From contig CM021320.1 of assembly GCA_010645155.1 (NCBI GenBank), positions 5,718,724 to 5,782,723 on the forward strand: 64,000 bases of DNA. Direction: 5' to 3'. The first letter of the stretch is position 1. Each line of letters starts with the position of its first letter. The position numbers were made by a program, and so were the translations under genes. Shown piece by piece: positions 1-11,900 of the stretch. Origin of the DNA: Tigriopus japonicus (Eukaryota > Arthropoda > Copepoda > Harpacticoida > Harpacticidae). The notes under the pieces are model-generated. The model had not been told where the DNA came from. It saw only the letters and a program-made list of their open reading frames with translations, and ran no database searches.

Positions 1-935
1 TCATCAGCAGCATCATACATTAGGATTAAAGCTAAATTCTAAAAGACATCTATCTCCCTGATTCAAAATCTGAATTTGGTACGGATTAACTTGACGATGA
101 AAGAAAGAAAGTAAGAAAGTAATCAGTAACAACGAGAGCGAGATTGGTTCCATGTTTTAAGACTTAAAGACAATCTGCAAAAGTGAAAAGGGCAAAATAA
201 AGGGCCGAAAACCATCGGGTCAAGACGCATTTTATGGGACAATATTCCCAGAAAAAGACACATGATTGAGGAAGGACTGACTGTGTGCCAGTTCCCATGT
301 CAATGATACTAGACTGTTCCAGCTACCTTGTACTCTTTTCCGTAGTGTTTGTTCGTGTTCTCAGGAGCTACAAACACTACTAAGGGGTTTGTTATTTATG
401 GTTGTTCGTACCAAGGTGCATTTATTAATTATGCAATGTTGAGCACAGATTACCATTCATTGAATTCCTATGCACCACGAATGTCTGTTATGATAACATA
501 AAAATGGGGTTCCACAAGATCTCTGTCAAGATGCACAATTTCGTTTGGAACCGATCACGAGAACGCTTTCTGATTTCATATTTCATTCGTTGGTTTGTCT
601 TTTGGACCCTGTTTACTTGTTGCCGAGCGTTCCATCATCGTGAGAATGATAATGATGATGTGGTGTTCCATGGCCATGAATGGAACCGAGTCCCATATCC
701 AATCTGCATGTTAATTCCATGTTCCATTTGACTTTCCGTGGAACGGAGGAACGGACGAACGAAGGAACGAACGGAGGAACAACAGCAACGCGAGTGGAAC
801 ACGAGAAAAGCGAACGGATAATTAGATTTCGGTTGATGACACCACCAAGACAAGAAAAAAAACCTGCCAAACACTGTCATTTTCAGAATGACAAACCGTG
901 ACGTGCCTAATGAATAAATTATCGCCAAAAATTAG
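1..935. other. no gene seen; left edge of window
   Basis: No supportable coding sequence. The open frames around 504-928 lie on both strands, overlap each other and read through GAA/CGA-rich low-complexity DNA (about 738-785). The stretch is dense in the hexamer TGGAAC or its complement GTTCCA (nine copies between 140 and 800 by hand count), like the rest of the CELF locus. It may be intron of the minus-strand CELF gene. Confidence 0.5.
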
Positions 936-1124
936 TTCTCTGAAAAGGTAGGCAGACGAGAGAAAAGTGACGAAGCTCATCTACAGACCATCCACACTTT
1001 TCTAAATGAGAAAAAAACCATGGTTAATGAAATGGAGGAGACAAAGAAACGAGTTCACCTCTACATGGAACAAATTGAGATTAAAGAGCTGCAACGAGAT
1101 TCTTATCTTCTCAATATGGTATAG
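936..1124 (+). CDS. possible coiled-coil-like exon, unknown protein
   Basis: An open frame of 62 codons between in-frame TAG codons at 933-935 and 1122-1124. It is charged and heptad-like in its second half (residues read LNEKKTMVNEMEETKKRV, then YMEQIEIKELQRDSYLL), as in a coiled coil. A possible acceptor AG ends at 955 and a possible donor GT lies at 1119, so this could be an internal exon of about 163 bp rather than a complete gene. I do not recognise a family. It lies on the opposite strand to the candidate exon at 1195-1432, so the two cannot belong to the same transcript. Chance ORF is a real alternative: length alone does not exclude it, and only the amino-acid composition argues for coding. 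Confidence 0.2.
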   Translation, partial: FSEKVGRREKSDEAHLQTIHTFLNEKKTMVNEMEETKKRVHLYMEQIEIKELQRDSYLLNMV

Positions 1125-1194
1125 ATGAGTATTTGAAATCCTTTGAACATCATAGGTTTATTCAAAATGAGGAATTAGTCCCATTCAAAATCAA

Positions 1195-1432
1195 TTAATC
1201 GTTCAAACTTCCTTCTCTGTAGGGTTCAATCTGTGTGTATCCAATTCCTTGCCCGACCTTTGATAAACGGATAACATAATCCACCAACTGGTAATCTTTT
1301 TTCAACCATCCCAAGTTGTCTTGAAATCTTTCCAAGTCTTCTTCCAGAAACATGGAAGTACCAGAAGAATCAGGCACATGAAGGTTCAAAAATGGGATAA
1401 GCACAAAGGAATAGTTGTATTCAGGATTATAT
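1195..1432 (-). CDS. possible terminal coding exon, unknown protein
   Basis: Minus-strand open frame from 1440 to the TAA at 1195-1197. The first in-frame ATG is internal, so it would have to be the 3' part of a spliced gene. A possible acceptor (ACAG on the minus strand) places the exon start at 1432. The predicted peptide has a balanced globular composition, with stretches such as FLEEDLERFQDNLGWLKKDY and LVDYVIRLSKVGQGIGYTQI, unlike the low-complexity chance ORFs elsewhere in the window. I do not recognise the family and no partner exon upstream (higher coordinates) was identified. If real it would be nested in, or part of, the same-strand CELF transcription unit, but it does not resemble any CELF domain. 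Confidence 0.2.
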
Positions 1433-1805
1433 CTGTCCGTTCAGAGTAGGTTTGTGTGGAACCAAGAAGAGGATACAAAAAAGAACTCTACAGATGGGAA
1501 GAAAAGATGTTCCATTCAAGTTAAATATCTTTGGAAATCTTTTTCTCCTCCTTTGCTCGCATTGGATCCTGATTTACAGAGAGAGAAAGAGGGGGGCTCT
1601 CAAAAGGAGGTTCCTTTGAAGTGTGAGAATGAATTAAAACGTGATTCAGGCCTCGGATATGGAACACACCTCCTCAACGCATTGCTGTGTAAAGCAAAGA
1701 TGCATCGTCGTTACCAAACACGAATTTTCATGGCCTGCTGGGATGAAGAAGCCGAGTTGTGTGCGTATGTTTCAGCCATACCTCCATCTATTCACAGGCA
1801 AAGGG

Positions 1806-1836
1806 AGCGAGTGAGTCAGTGAGTGAGTCAGTGAGT
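1806..1836. repeat. GTGA/GTCA tetranucleotide microsatellite
   Basis: Short interrupted tandem array of GAGT/CAGT units. It explains the Ser/Glu/Val-rich tail of an overlapping chance ORF. Confidence 0.8.
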
Positions 1837-2619
1837 GTCTTAGGCGGATCTTTTGAAATCGCCCAAAAGCCACATTAGGTTTCTGCGTCCTTTTGTCAAA
1901 TTCATTTCAAGGAACTTCGACAAGACCCATTGTTGGCACTTGGATGGATGCCTTTGAGCTTCTTTTGAGGGAGCTTTTTTCCCCTGGTTTTCTGTCCCTT
2001 TTTGAAGTTTTCTTTGATGGACCAACTCACTCACTCAAAACTTCCCCGACGATAAAGAGGAATCAAGGTGATCAATTGGAGGCTCACGTGGAAATACTTG
2101 AAATTGATACTTTAGTAGTGTCATTGATCGGCGATCCCAATTAGAGGCCACTCAAGAGCACTCTGATTGAGGCGGCTTTAATTTAATGATCCTGGCCTCG
2201 CCTAATACCTCGCTCTCTCTTCCTCAGTCTCCCTCCACGGGTCTCAAACCAGCTCGAGGGCTTTCGAATTCGTTCCTGTTGTTCCTCTGCCGTCCTGTCT
2301 GATCCACTCAATCGTGGAATTTGATCCTCTGATCTCTCAAGAGGAGTTTACCTCTCCATGGACCTGACAACTCGGATGAGATGGGCCATTTAATCACTCT
2401 CCTCTCCTCCATCCAAGTTTCTAATATATAAACTCTAGGAAACCTTCCTAACATCTTGCGGTGATTACCTAGTACCCAAGATATTAACTTGGCCTGTTCC
2501 ATCACCATCTCAATACTATTGGTCCATGATTGACCTTGGACCAGTGTTCCTCTTGAACGATGGATTGTTACCTGGAGGTTTTGCTCCATATCCAATCCCA
2601 TGCTTTGGGTTTCGGTTAG

Positions 2620-2823
2620 GGTGACGTCATTGGTTTCACGAGATCGATGGAAGCCCAAATTTACTCCGACTTGTCAGACCTCATGAAGGAAGCCCACAAC
2701 GAGTCGCTTTTGGTCGTGAGAGGGAACCCCCACGTCCACAATCTGTTCCATGTGCAAATTCCAAGCCTTTTATCCCCGACTCCCATCTCCGAAATGGTCT
2801 CTGTCTATCACTCACTGAAGTAG
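2620..2823 (+). CDS. possible short coding exon or small ORF, unknown
   Basis: Open frame after an in-frame TAG at 2617-2619, with an ATG at 2647 followed by 57 further codons and TAG at 2821-2823. The AG of that upstream TAG follows a T-rich run and could act as a splice acceptor. The peptide starts MEAQIYSDLSDLMKEAHNES and its codons favour C or G at third positions in the first half, as do the SLC17 exons in this window. No family is recognised. A donor-like GTGAGA within the frame near 2717 would give a shorter exon. It may equally be chance. The minus-strand frame 2308-2658 that partly overlaps it was judged less convincing. Confidence 0.18.
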   Translation, partial: GDVIGFTRSMEAQIYSDLSDLMKEAHNESLLVVRGNPHVHNLFHVQIPSLLSPTPISEMVSVYHSLK

Positions 2824-3130
2824 TTTAGTTCGTGGTTCTCTCTAATGGCAGTCATACCATAGGGAGGGAGGTCATGATTACAGCGCTCTATCGCGATACC
2901 CGCCATCAACCTTTGTCCAACTGGCCTATTCTTCGAGGCTTCCATAGCGATGTTACAACCTTTGAGACGAGCTCAAGACTGGAGAAACCATGTCGAGCAT
3001 TGAACGAACGACCATCTGATGAAGCCCACGACGACGACGACGACTGACTGACTATTTGAAGCTGGGGAATCAGGTCCGTCTGGATTAAGTGATGGATGGC
3101 ACCCTTTGCACTTGACTTCATTACCAAAAG

Positions 3131-3295
3131 CTGAATGAACGAGAAGGAGGGTTAATCAGTGCCACAGAAGTCCGACCAATCTTTCCCCCATACATTTCTG
3201 CCAAATTCTACGACCAAATGAAAGAGGGAAGCCAAGCAAAAGGGTCGAACAAGTGTACATTAGCGTTGCCATTTCGCTTCTCAACAATCCCATGA
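3131..3295 (+). CDS. possible coding exon, unknown protein
   Basis: Open frame of 54 codons ending at TGA 3293-3295, preceded by an AG (3129-3130) that could be an acceptor. There is no ATG near its start. The peptide contains ISATEVRPIFPPYISAKFYD then QMKEGS, which looks globular rather than low complexity, but I cannot assign it. Its frame differs from the other candidates at 936-1124 and 2620-2823, so a single unspliced gene is excluded. Joining them by splicing is possible but unsupported. Confidence 0.18.
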   Translation: MNEREGGLISATEVRPIFPPYISAKFYDQMKEGSQAKGSNKCTLALPFRFSTIP

Positions 3296-5163
3296 GCAGC
3301 TTTTTCGAGCCTTTGAGCCTTTCGACATCAGGTCAGAAGGCTACTTCTTGCTCGCTTAATCTTCCTCTCGTTTGTCCTGCCATCAACATCTCGCGTTCTA
3401 TCTTTCTACTTCTAGGTAGCTTCTAGTACATAGGAGAAAGGAATGCCAGGAATTTGCAATAAAGTTGCTGGATGGATAAGGTGGCTCTTGAAAATCTGTT
3501 TCAAGTGAATCCGACGACGCTCAGTTCAGCTAAGCCTGATACTGGTAAGACTCTGGTCCTACTTTAGAGCCCCTCTCCTCCCTTCTTTCTAACCTTACAG
3601 CTAAACCAGGGGTAACATTAGAGCCTCCATTCTTTTGACCATCTCAAGTTCTTCAGTAGAGCTCGATACAGGTTGTCGAGTTGGGACGAGAAATTGTTCA
3701 TATGCTACTTTTTTGTGGTCCTCAAGGTTGTAAAGACTACTGGATCTCGAATTTTAAGAAATCATGCTTATCGAGAAAAAGAACAATTTTTAGCGTTTTA
3801 TATCGTAAAATCTGCTTTAATCGGCAATTTTCAATGTCACTTTCTTAGATAACAAATTTGTTCCCAAAAAGTGGAAGTAACAAGCGTTATTTTTAGTTTA
3901 AAAAGAACATGAATGGACTCAAATCCTGTGTTTCATAACCCTGAGTGTTTCATCAACTTTGAAAATGGACACTCAACTTCTTTCACACTCTAAATCTTTT
4001 AAACGACCTTTCATAACTTGACATCAAGGATTACGAGATTCGTTTTAACTAAGTGGAGTCAAACTTAGAGTACAAAGAACCATTTTGGAGATCTGGACCA
4101 AAGTACTCATCTATGGCACATGCAAATATGGCACAATGCAGAGAGAACAAGAGATTGGAACAATTCCTTGATTAAACACAAGAGGTGCTCTTTTTTGTAG
4201 TGAAGATCAAATTCGCAACGAAAGCAACCATGGTTGCCCGGGTGAATGAAGCCAAGACCCCACCAACCAAATAACCAACCAACGAACCCAGCCTCCTTGC
4301 AGGCTTGTTTTTTACCCTTCAGTGGTCTCTATTTCGCAAAAAAAGGAGAGAATCACGACCTCATTAGTGAAAATGAGGACACTCTTCTTTCTGGGAAGAA
4401 AGTCGTTGGAACAAAAAGATCTAGCTGACATCTTATGACATATTGTGATGAATTAAATTCAAGAGCTTAGGGATCATCAGAGAGACAGATCCAATGAGCC
4501 CCTCCCGTCAGTCTTGATGAATAATTGCAAAAAAAACTTGGTCCAAGTTGAAAAGTCAAGACCGATTAGGGTAAACGTGGGAACAATCTACTCACGAAAG
4601 TTGGGAATGAGATTGATATCTCTGAAAACACCTCCCAGTTGTAATTCTAGTTTGAATGCCTCCCATTGGGTGCCAAGATCCAATGTTGGGGAACGTGTGT
4701 GAGGATCGAAGCCAAAGCCAAGAAAGAATATCAAGGATCTGTCCAAATTAATTACATTTCGATGATTGTCTGCCCTTCAAGTTCAAGTCAAGTGCTTGGT
4801 TGCCCATGGCAGATAAACAGGATCCACAGACTGCAATCGAAGAGAGCTCACTAGATGGTGGAACGCGTGGAACACGCTTACTTGGTGAATAGAATCAACA
4901 AGAAGAAATGAATCGGATAATGGGACGTACTATGGGAAACTATACCTTATAAAAAGTTTTGGAGACTTGGAAAAGGCATTTGTGACTGCGTTTGGTCCTC
5001 TAGGTGTTACTCGAGATTCTGATCTTTTAGTTCTTGGAAATGCTCTGAGAGACGAATTGAATGGAACAACTCGTAAATGCCATTTGCCAGGGAGTTTTAT
5101 AGTCTCGATGGTCTCGGTACCTTGGTAGAAGAGTATTTTGCTGTCTTCTAAATGCCATTTCAT
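3296..5163. other. no gene seen
   Basis: AT-rich spacer. Short open frames (for example 4246-4428, 4514-4702) are dispersed, lack splice context and have no recognisable content. Composition changes here: TGGAAC/GTTCCA hexamers thin out from about 2.9 kb and nearly vanish after 5.1 kb. Confidence 0.5.
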
Positions 5164-5235
5164 TTTCAGAAACTTAAACTTAGTCTCAGACTCAGATTCT
5201 GAATTTCAGAAACTTAACATTATTCTCGGACTCAG
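5164..5235 (+). repeat. two-copy tandem duplication, 40-bp period
   Basis: Two 32-bp copies at 5164-5195 and 5204-5235 both begin TTTCAGAAACTTAA and end GACTCAG. They differ at four positions and are separated by 8 bp. No function is evident. Confidence 0.85.
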
Positions 5236-5265
5236 TCGAATGGAAAAATGCCGTGTTTCATAAGC

Positions 5266-5335
5266 CAGCGCCACCTACCATACGAACAAGGAACCTCAAA
5301 AGAAGCTTTCCTTTTATGCCGCTAGGTGGCGTCTT
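5266..5335. promoter_or_regulatory. divergent pair of CTCF-like motifs
   Basis: CGCCACCTA at 5269-5277 and its exact complement TAGGTGGCG at 5323-5331. On its own strand the left copy reads GGTAGGTGGCGCTGG and the right copy CCGCTAGGTGGCGTC. Both contain AGGTGGCG, the core of the animal CTCF recognition sequence (established knowledge: core AGRKGGCGC in Drosophila, CCASYAGRKGGCR in vertebrates). The two point away from each other. Binding is inferred from the match only. Confidence 0.4.
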
Positions 5336-6373
5336 TGGCCTCATCTATCGTTTCTGTTTTGAGCGAGATTCGCCGCTCTCCCTGCTCATCAAACGGTCAA
5401 CTAAGACAGCCCCACAACTTTTTTAGAACGTCGGAATTGATTTAGTTTAAGAGCCTATTATTGACATTTTTGTTCATGGTAAAATTTCACGTGAGAGGAA
5501 AACGAAGTTCATTCAGATGTTATCATGGCTGCTATTTCTAAAACTACAGAGCCAAGAAAAATAAACTATGTATTCAGTCTACGTTAAATGACTGAAATCA
5601 AATCATTAGGTTAGGATTTTGAATGGTTTTGTTTGGCACTACTTACGGGTTGCTGTTTCATTAAGTCTTAAAAGTTTTTTTTTCCATTTTTGAAGCACAA
5701 CTTGGGAAGCAACACGTCACTCGTTCATTTTTATGACAAGTTTTGACAAATGTATTGCCAGAGAACATTAATATGACTTATTCTACATAGATTGATTATT
5801 GCAAATACTTTATTTCAAGTAATTTTTGCAAGTAGAAAATGAAAAAAATGTTGCTTTTACTCAGCCCAATTGACATGAATTTATCGTCCTTTTCTTGTAA
5901 TGGAAACCTAAAGCTACACATACTAGTTCTTTGTCATTTCACTTCGTGGGCACAATTCAAGAAACCGTTGTTGAATAGATTTAATTTGCTAACCCAAAAT
6001 AACCTCTCATTTTAGTACAACGACAGGCCTTAAGCTGTATTTCTGTAATTTGTCCTGAGAAATGTCCTTGGCTAACCTTGGAAAACTGTTTCCCCAATGT
6101 AAAGAAACTTTGCTGAAAACAAATACTGTTAATGTATTTAGTCAATATTCTGAAAATGAACCATTTCTGCCATGAGATGAAATTCCCGACATCGATTCAC
6201 ATAAGGATAAATAGTCCAATTTGCGGTTGGCAAAGCGCAAGAATTCTGATGATCACACTAAAAGTGTATTGCCAGCCTTGAAAAAGTGGAAAGTAGACAT
6301 CCATTAGGTAAGTGTTTTCTTGTCAAATGATGTGTTTTTCGTAAATGCTTTCCAGTGGTACATTTCTGGAGGT
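5336..6373. other. no gene seen, AT-rich
   Basis: No open frame of note, no recognisable RNA gene and no repeat structure that I could pair by eye. Confidence 0.5.
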
Positions 6374-6381
6374 ATGTTATG

Positions 6382-7138
6382 TAGTGATGGACCGAAAGCG
6401 CTTTCAGTCGAAATTTCGGTTTCGGTTAAGCTTAACCAAACCGAAAGTAGACATTCACTTTAAAGGATGGCGTTTGAAAACAAAATCGGGTAATGGTGAT
6501 GATGTGAGGTCCAAACGAAAGAACAACAAAGGAGGATTGCCAGATGTATCCAAATCAATAGTTTCAAATTGCAAAATGGCAAATGCCATGGAGAACACTT
6601 CAGATATAAATATTGTACTTTCAAAAGGGAAGCAAAAACATTCTTATTATTGCCCTAACAAGAATTCTTGATTAACAGATTCTCAATTTACAGATTTCAG
6701 ATTATTAATGAGTATTTTCAATCTCACATTTATGCTTTGGAAAAAATCTAGAACGTCTGAATTGCTTTAAATTATTATTTTTGATTTCCAAATTTCTTAA
6801 CTCAAGTGCCACTCATGCCATGATACAATTTCTTTCTGTCAGACCAAATCTGGCCTTTATATTGATGTTTTTTGGCATGACTGGTCCGAAAAATTCTGGC
6901 AACACCGGTTGGCTCTTTCATTCGGACCTCACATCGTCACCATTACCCAAAATCGAACATTTTTGGGTCCAAAAACATCTGACACTTACGTTTTCCGATT
7001 TTTTTTTTAAATTTGCGATTAACCAATATCGAGCATATGAACTTTAAAAATATAATTTTTTAAGTGAATTTTGCATTTGCAAAATTTTGTTTTCAGCTAG
7101 TTTCGGTTTTGGTAATGCTCTCTTTCGGTCCATCACTA
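6382..7138. mobile_element. hAT-like foldback (non-autonomous) transposon
   Basis: The ends are a perfect 17-bp terminal inverted repeat, TAGTGATGGACCGAAAG at 6382-6398 and its complement at 7122-7138. The flanking 8-mers ATGTTATG (6374-6381) and ATGTTAAA (7139-7146) match at six of eight positions, as expected for an aged 8-bp target duplication. TIRs starting TAGNGATG with 8-bp duplications are typical of hAT elements. Inner arms also pair: a 25-bp block at about 6488-6512 is repeated inverted at about 6924-6948 with one mismatch, so much of the element can fold back on itself. No transposase is encoded; the open frames 6345-6671 and 6781-7047 are arm sequence. This makes it a MITE-like, non-autonomous copy. 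Confidence 0.78.
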
Positions 7139-7146
7139 ATGTTAAA

Positions 7147-8301
7147 ACAACTCCCCTTGCTCTGAGCACTAGTTTCTACACCCGAGACTGTTGAAATCTT
7201 AAAAAGTGGTTCAGACACCACAAAGAGGGGCAAAAGAGAAAGCGTGTTTATGTTATTCATAAAATAGTTTAATACTACTTACAATTAACTTTGACTTCCA
7301 GATCAAGAAACACAAGCACTTATGAAATTTTGGTTTCCGACTCAAAGCTTATAAATGACATTGAATGGTTTAACCGTAATGGTACACAATATTCGATGTT
7401 GAAAATGTATAAAATATGCTTGTTTTTCCAAAGTTTAGCTTGAAAAGTTGACTTCAGCAAAACTATTCTTTTGGAAGTGAATAATAAACGAAGTAAATCT
7501 TGATTGTGGATAATGTTGCCCAACTATTGGATTGGAGGAGTTGTTCTAAATAATGGATTGAAAATTATTTATTTTTTTTTATTTTCTTTTTTTTTGGGGG
7601 GGGGGGGACTCTGCCTTAAAAATTGTATGGATCTTATTTTCATTCTGTGCTATTTTCATTTAGATTGTTTATAAGTCGCTTTTCTGACGCCCTTTCCCAT
7701 CCAAAGGCTCAAAAAGCAGACAAAGACAAGTTGATATCTTGCTCATCAGACCAAATTCTCCAATTATTAACCACACAAGTCTTGAAACAACGACCCAGGC
7801 GGGCCCTAAAAAACGAAACAAAACGTAAAATGTCCCTTTGAAACAGGCTTTTATATGCGTTTTGAGACATTTAAGGTATGTTTTGTTTGCATTAAATTTC
7901 CAAGCCTAATCATGAGACGCCACCCGACGAAAGAAAGTCAATTACCTTACATCTTCGAGTTACGCTCATAAAATCAACCTTGGGTTAAGAACCCCTGAAC
8001 TATGGTTGAGTTCAGAACATTATATTTGTACAAGAGTACGCACATGAGATTGACTGGTTCGTCTTGGAAGGAGGACTTTCATAGGATTCGAGAAAAAAAC
8101 AAAAGCGCAAGAAAAAGACAAAAAATATGCCTTCTCAACAAAATTATTGGACTGATAAGGTTCATGCATGTCATAGGAATACATTGCCCTTTTTGATCCC
8201 TTGTGAAACCAATCGATCTCATGCTCATACTCTTGCAATTACAGTGCCCCAAGGTCCGTTTTTTGAACGTGCTTGAAGGTAGAAAGCATGGTAGGAAGTT
8301 A
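7147..8301. other. no gene seen; includes a poly-T/poly-G tract
   Basis: AT-rich and without supportable genes. At about 7568-7607 a T-rich run passes directly into twelve consecutive G (7596-7607), a low-complexity junction that could also be a sequencing or assembly weak point. Confidence 0.5.
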
Positions 8302-8916
8302 GCAGTGCTGCCATTCTGGACTCAGGGTTCATGTCTTTAGAGTCCTTTAAGCGCGACCAGTGAAATGGAAAACACGTGCAACCTTTGAGCTTTAATACGC
8401 AAATTTTTTGTTCTTACGTGTCCAATATACATTGAGAAGTTCGAAAATATGTCAAACGTTTGTGTCAGGGTGCAATATTTGGAGCTGTATTACTAAGGTG
8501 ACCTCCCAGTCTTATGCACTGTGACCTCCCAGTCAGGTGCTCGTTAAAGGACCCAATACCTTTCTAAATATCTGGCTTTGGTAAACTTTTTAACCTGAAA
8601 ACTTCAAACAAGGGCCAATATTGCAACACTTGGACAAAAATAGAATTCGAAATCTATGCGCAATAATAGCCACATTCACTAACTTATGGAATAGTTACGT
8701 TGTTGGGTTCAATGTTCCTGGTTCATTGATAAAATAATGGTCACCCCACAAAGGCTACTCCATTAGTATCCTTTTAAACGGCTTTCAAGTGAAGAAACTT
8801 GTCAATAAAAGCAAACAAAACTCACGAGCTAAGCTTACCATATTTGTACATGCAGCAATTGGGAGAATGAAAAACATAAAATAATTCGATTCATTGAGTA
8901 AAAATGGCAGCACTGC
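8302..8916. mobile_element. candidate MITE with 14-bp terminal inverted repeats
   Basis: GCAGTGCTGCCATT at 8302-8315 has an exact inverted copy at 8903-8916, and an ACTCA block just inside both arms extends the pairing imperfectly. The interior is AT-rich and has no coding capacity. I could not find a clear flanking target-site duplication, so the family is unassigned and chance pairing is not excluded. Confidence 0.4.
8498..8534 (+). repeat. two direct copies of a 14-mer
   Basis: GTGACCTCCCAGTC occurs at 8498-8511 and again at 8521-8534, inside the candidate MITE. No function is evident. Confidence 0.8.
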
Positions 8917-11900
8917 CATCACGAAACATCTCGGCATCAGCTATCTCGGAGGTAGGACCTCAAGTTGAGTTAAGAGTTAAGATATGCGCTAACACACGTA
9001 AAGGAAAATTTGTTTGGGTTCATAGACAGAAACAGATCCATCTTGTTCTTGAGATCTCAGTCCACCTTTCATGCTGTCAAACATGTGCCCACAATGTGTT
9101 GCCAACCTGGCATTTTTTGCAAAAAAATGGCGTTTACACTCTGCATTCTCTACACTTCTTGGCAACTATGGGGATTGCAAAGCAAAACCGTTTTACATTT
9201 CGGTTTAAAAACGATCATTTGAACAAGAGTATAATTTCTGATCGGGATTTCAGAGCCTTCTTGCCCATGTGTTTTCGCGACTGCCCCTTTTTTATTTCTC
9301 ACAATTCTTGGCTAAAAGCGAACACTACAATCAATAACTAAATAATTTATTTCGACAAGTGACTGAAGACATTCTGGCTTTTCCTTTGGATTTTTCCTCA
9401 TTGAAAATTAAAACAAGCAAGCCTAGTCCTTTTTTTAAACCTTCCATCCGATTTAAACTCTAGCGTGACAAGTACGAACTAATAAACTTGACAAAATACG
9501 TTTGCCAAAGGGTAAACTCCATGGCTTCGTGATTGAACCAAATTAATCCTTGATCAAGACTCACTCACCTTAAAAGGGCAATCAATCAAATTGGCTCGAA
9601 TCATACTCTGGTCCAAATTGAGAGATTCGAAACGAGATAAGTACCAAAACGAAACCACAGGTGTAGAAAACTTAAAGCTTCAAACACAAAGATTCATTCA
9701 CGAAGGACCCAAGACAAGTGGCGTATCAAATGCAAATCAAGTCCAGATTGAAGTGAAGTGTCTGTTTTTAATGCTGTTGAAGAAGTTTCATTTTACATGA
9801 AGGATGACCAAAGAGAAGGGAGAGCGTTGAAGAGCCTATTGAAGATTGATCCAAACGAGGGTCTCTGTCAAGTGTTGATCCAATGATGGTATTGACACCG
9901 AGGGACTGAAGATACGAGAAAGGACACGAACGAAAACGACGGGGTTGGGTTACTAGGATTTGCTTTTTGCAACGAGATTCGAGAAGCACACAAAGATGGA
10001 CCACTGAAGGTTTGACTACGGGACAATCCAAGACGGCTCAATGGTTTATGGTTATACGAGGTACATCAATCACAAACTGGTGCACACGATCACGATTTAC
10101 CGATCTGATGACAGTATTAGCCCCACCAAAGAGGCTGAGGCTGGCAATGCCACAAAATTCCATTTTAGGGGGAAAAGAAGGGGGGGGGGCGTTCTGGGGT
10201 AATGTTGGCTCAATTTTGGCGGCGACCAACTCTCAAAGGTTGCTTTCGTATTGGAACAAACGACGGCGTTTTTCCCCGCGGAAAATCACGGAACACGCCG
10301 AACTTCGAACTCAAAGAGCGCCGAAGTCTGAGTTCGCGGACGAGACGACGACAACAACCACTTATGATCCCAAATTGAGGACCACTGCCCTCTTCGTCCC
10401 CATCATCAGCATCAGTATCATCATCATGATCTCAGGTAGATTGTTGTTCATCTCGAGCTTTTTTTGAGGGCAACGGCGAGTGGGTGGAAGAAAGATAGGA
10501 GGCGAACCAACCAACCAAGGATGGATGGAAAGGTGAAAGCCACGCGGTTTGAAAGAGAGAGCGTGCTGCCAAACATGTGGTGTCGTTTTGCTCATCTTTG
10601 AGGAAGATTGCGGTGGTACGTACATACATGGAAGGTGAATGCTCACTTGCTTGCGTGACATCAACCATGGCAACCAAAAACAACGACCAATGACCACTTT
10701 GGTCGAGAAACAAGATCTACTACTACTATTACTCCTTGTCGTCATAATAACAACGATTTAGCCTCGCATTACATAGCTAATCTTTGAACCCACGTGGAGC
10801 TTCAAATGGCCACATCGAGCTTGGTCAAATTGGTGGGAGCGTGGAATGTCCTTCCATTTGGCAACCCAGGGATATTTATATGGGCGTGACATAATTGCTC
10901 AATACATAGAAATTGAGCTATATAGATCCATACCTGGCTTTACATCTTTTGTTCTGGATCCCAGCCCCTCTTACTCGTTTTGAGGATGGTTGGAAGCTTG
11001 CGAGATCTGCTCTGATCTCCTTGGAAACGGGCAACTCACAAAGCGGACTTGAAAAAAAAGGATAGAAACAAAGACTCCAAGGGAGCGAATGATGTGGATG
11101 CTGCTGCTCCTGTTGTACTAGTATCGTTGCTATTGTTGATGATGTAGGATTCTAATAAGAACTGCATAAGTTTGTTCGGTGGTTTCCTAGGAGTTGGCTG
11201 AGAGTGGTTTTGGATTGTTATTTTTCCAACCCAGCGGGAGATATTCCTCAGATTTACTCAGGCAACGCTAATGTAAGCAAGCAGTGACCGTCAAAGAGAA
11301 ACAGGGAGAGACGAGGGAAACAAAAAGGTGAAATATCATCATTGGGCTGCTACCAGATTTGCTTTCCGAGTTGTTCTTAATCCCTCGATGAGCTGGCTGT
11401 TGTAAGTGCCAGCAAGACAGTCTAAGGAAAGATCTTGTTCTTTTGTTTCATGGATATCCTCTCTCTTAGGGCCAATTAGATGAGCAAAATAACTTACCTC
11501 ATTACCTCAAAGTACCACACACACTTGAGAGAACATGCGTGTGTGAGTGAGTATGTGCACAATAACAAGGGGTTGGTTGCTGGACAAAGGATTATTTTTC
11601 CATGGGTAGCGGAAATATCTCTTTCCCGGGAATTAAAGGACGACACTAAGAGGGAATTTCCCGCAGACTTTTGAGCCCAATTATTCGCTTAAGAGGCGAA
11701 TCACGCTGAATTGATTAGCCGCACAACGTTTTGGGTGTTTATCGGTCAATGCTTTTTTACGGCTTCTCAAATGAAAAGTTAGAATTTGATTCATGATTGC
11801 AACGATCTTGTTTCTGAAGAGAGATGCTTTATTTGATTCAGACGAGAGGAAACAAAAAAAATTCTGACAAACATCTGTTTTTAGGAACACAAGCTGCAAA

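Noticed and set aside
6345..6671. 108-codon open frame as a gene
   Set aside because: It lies almost wholly within the left arm of the hAT-like foldback element and has no domain.
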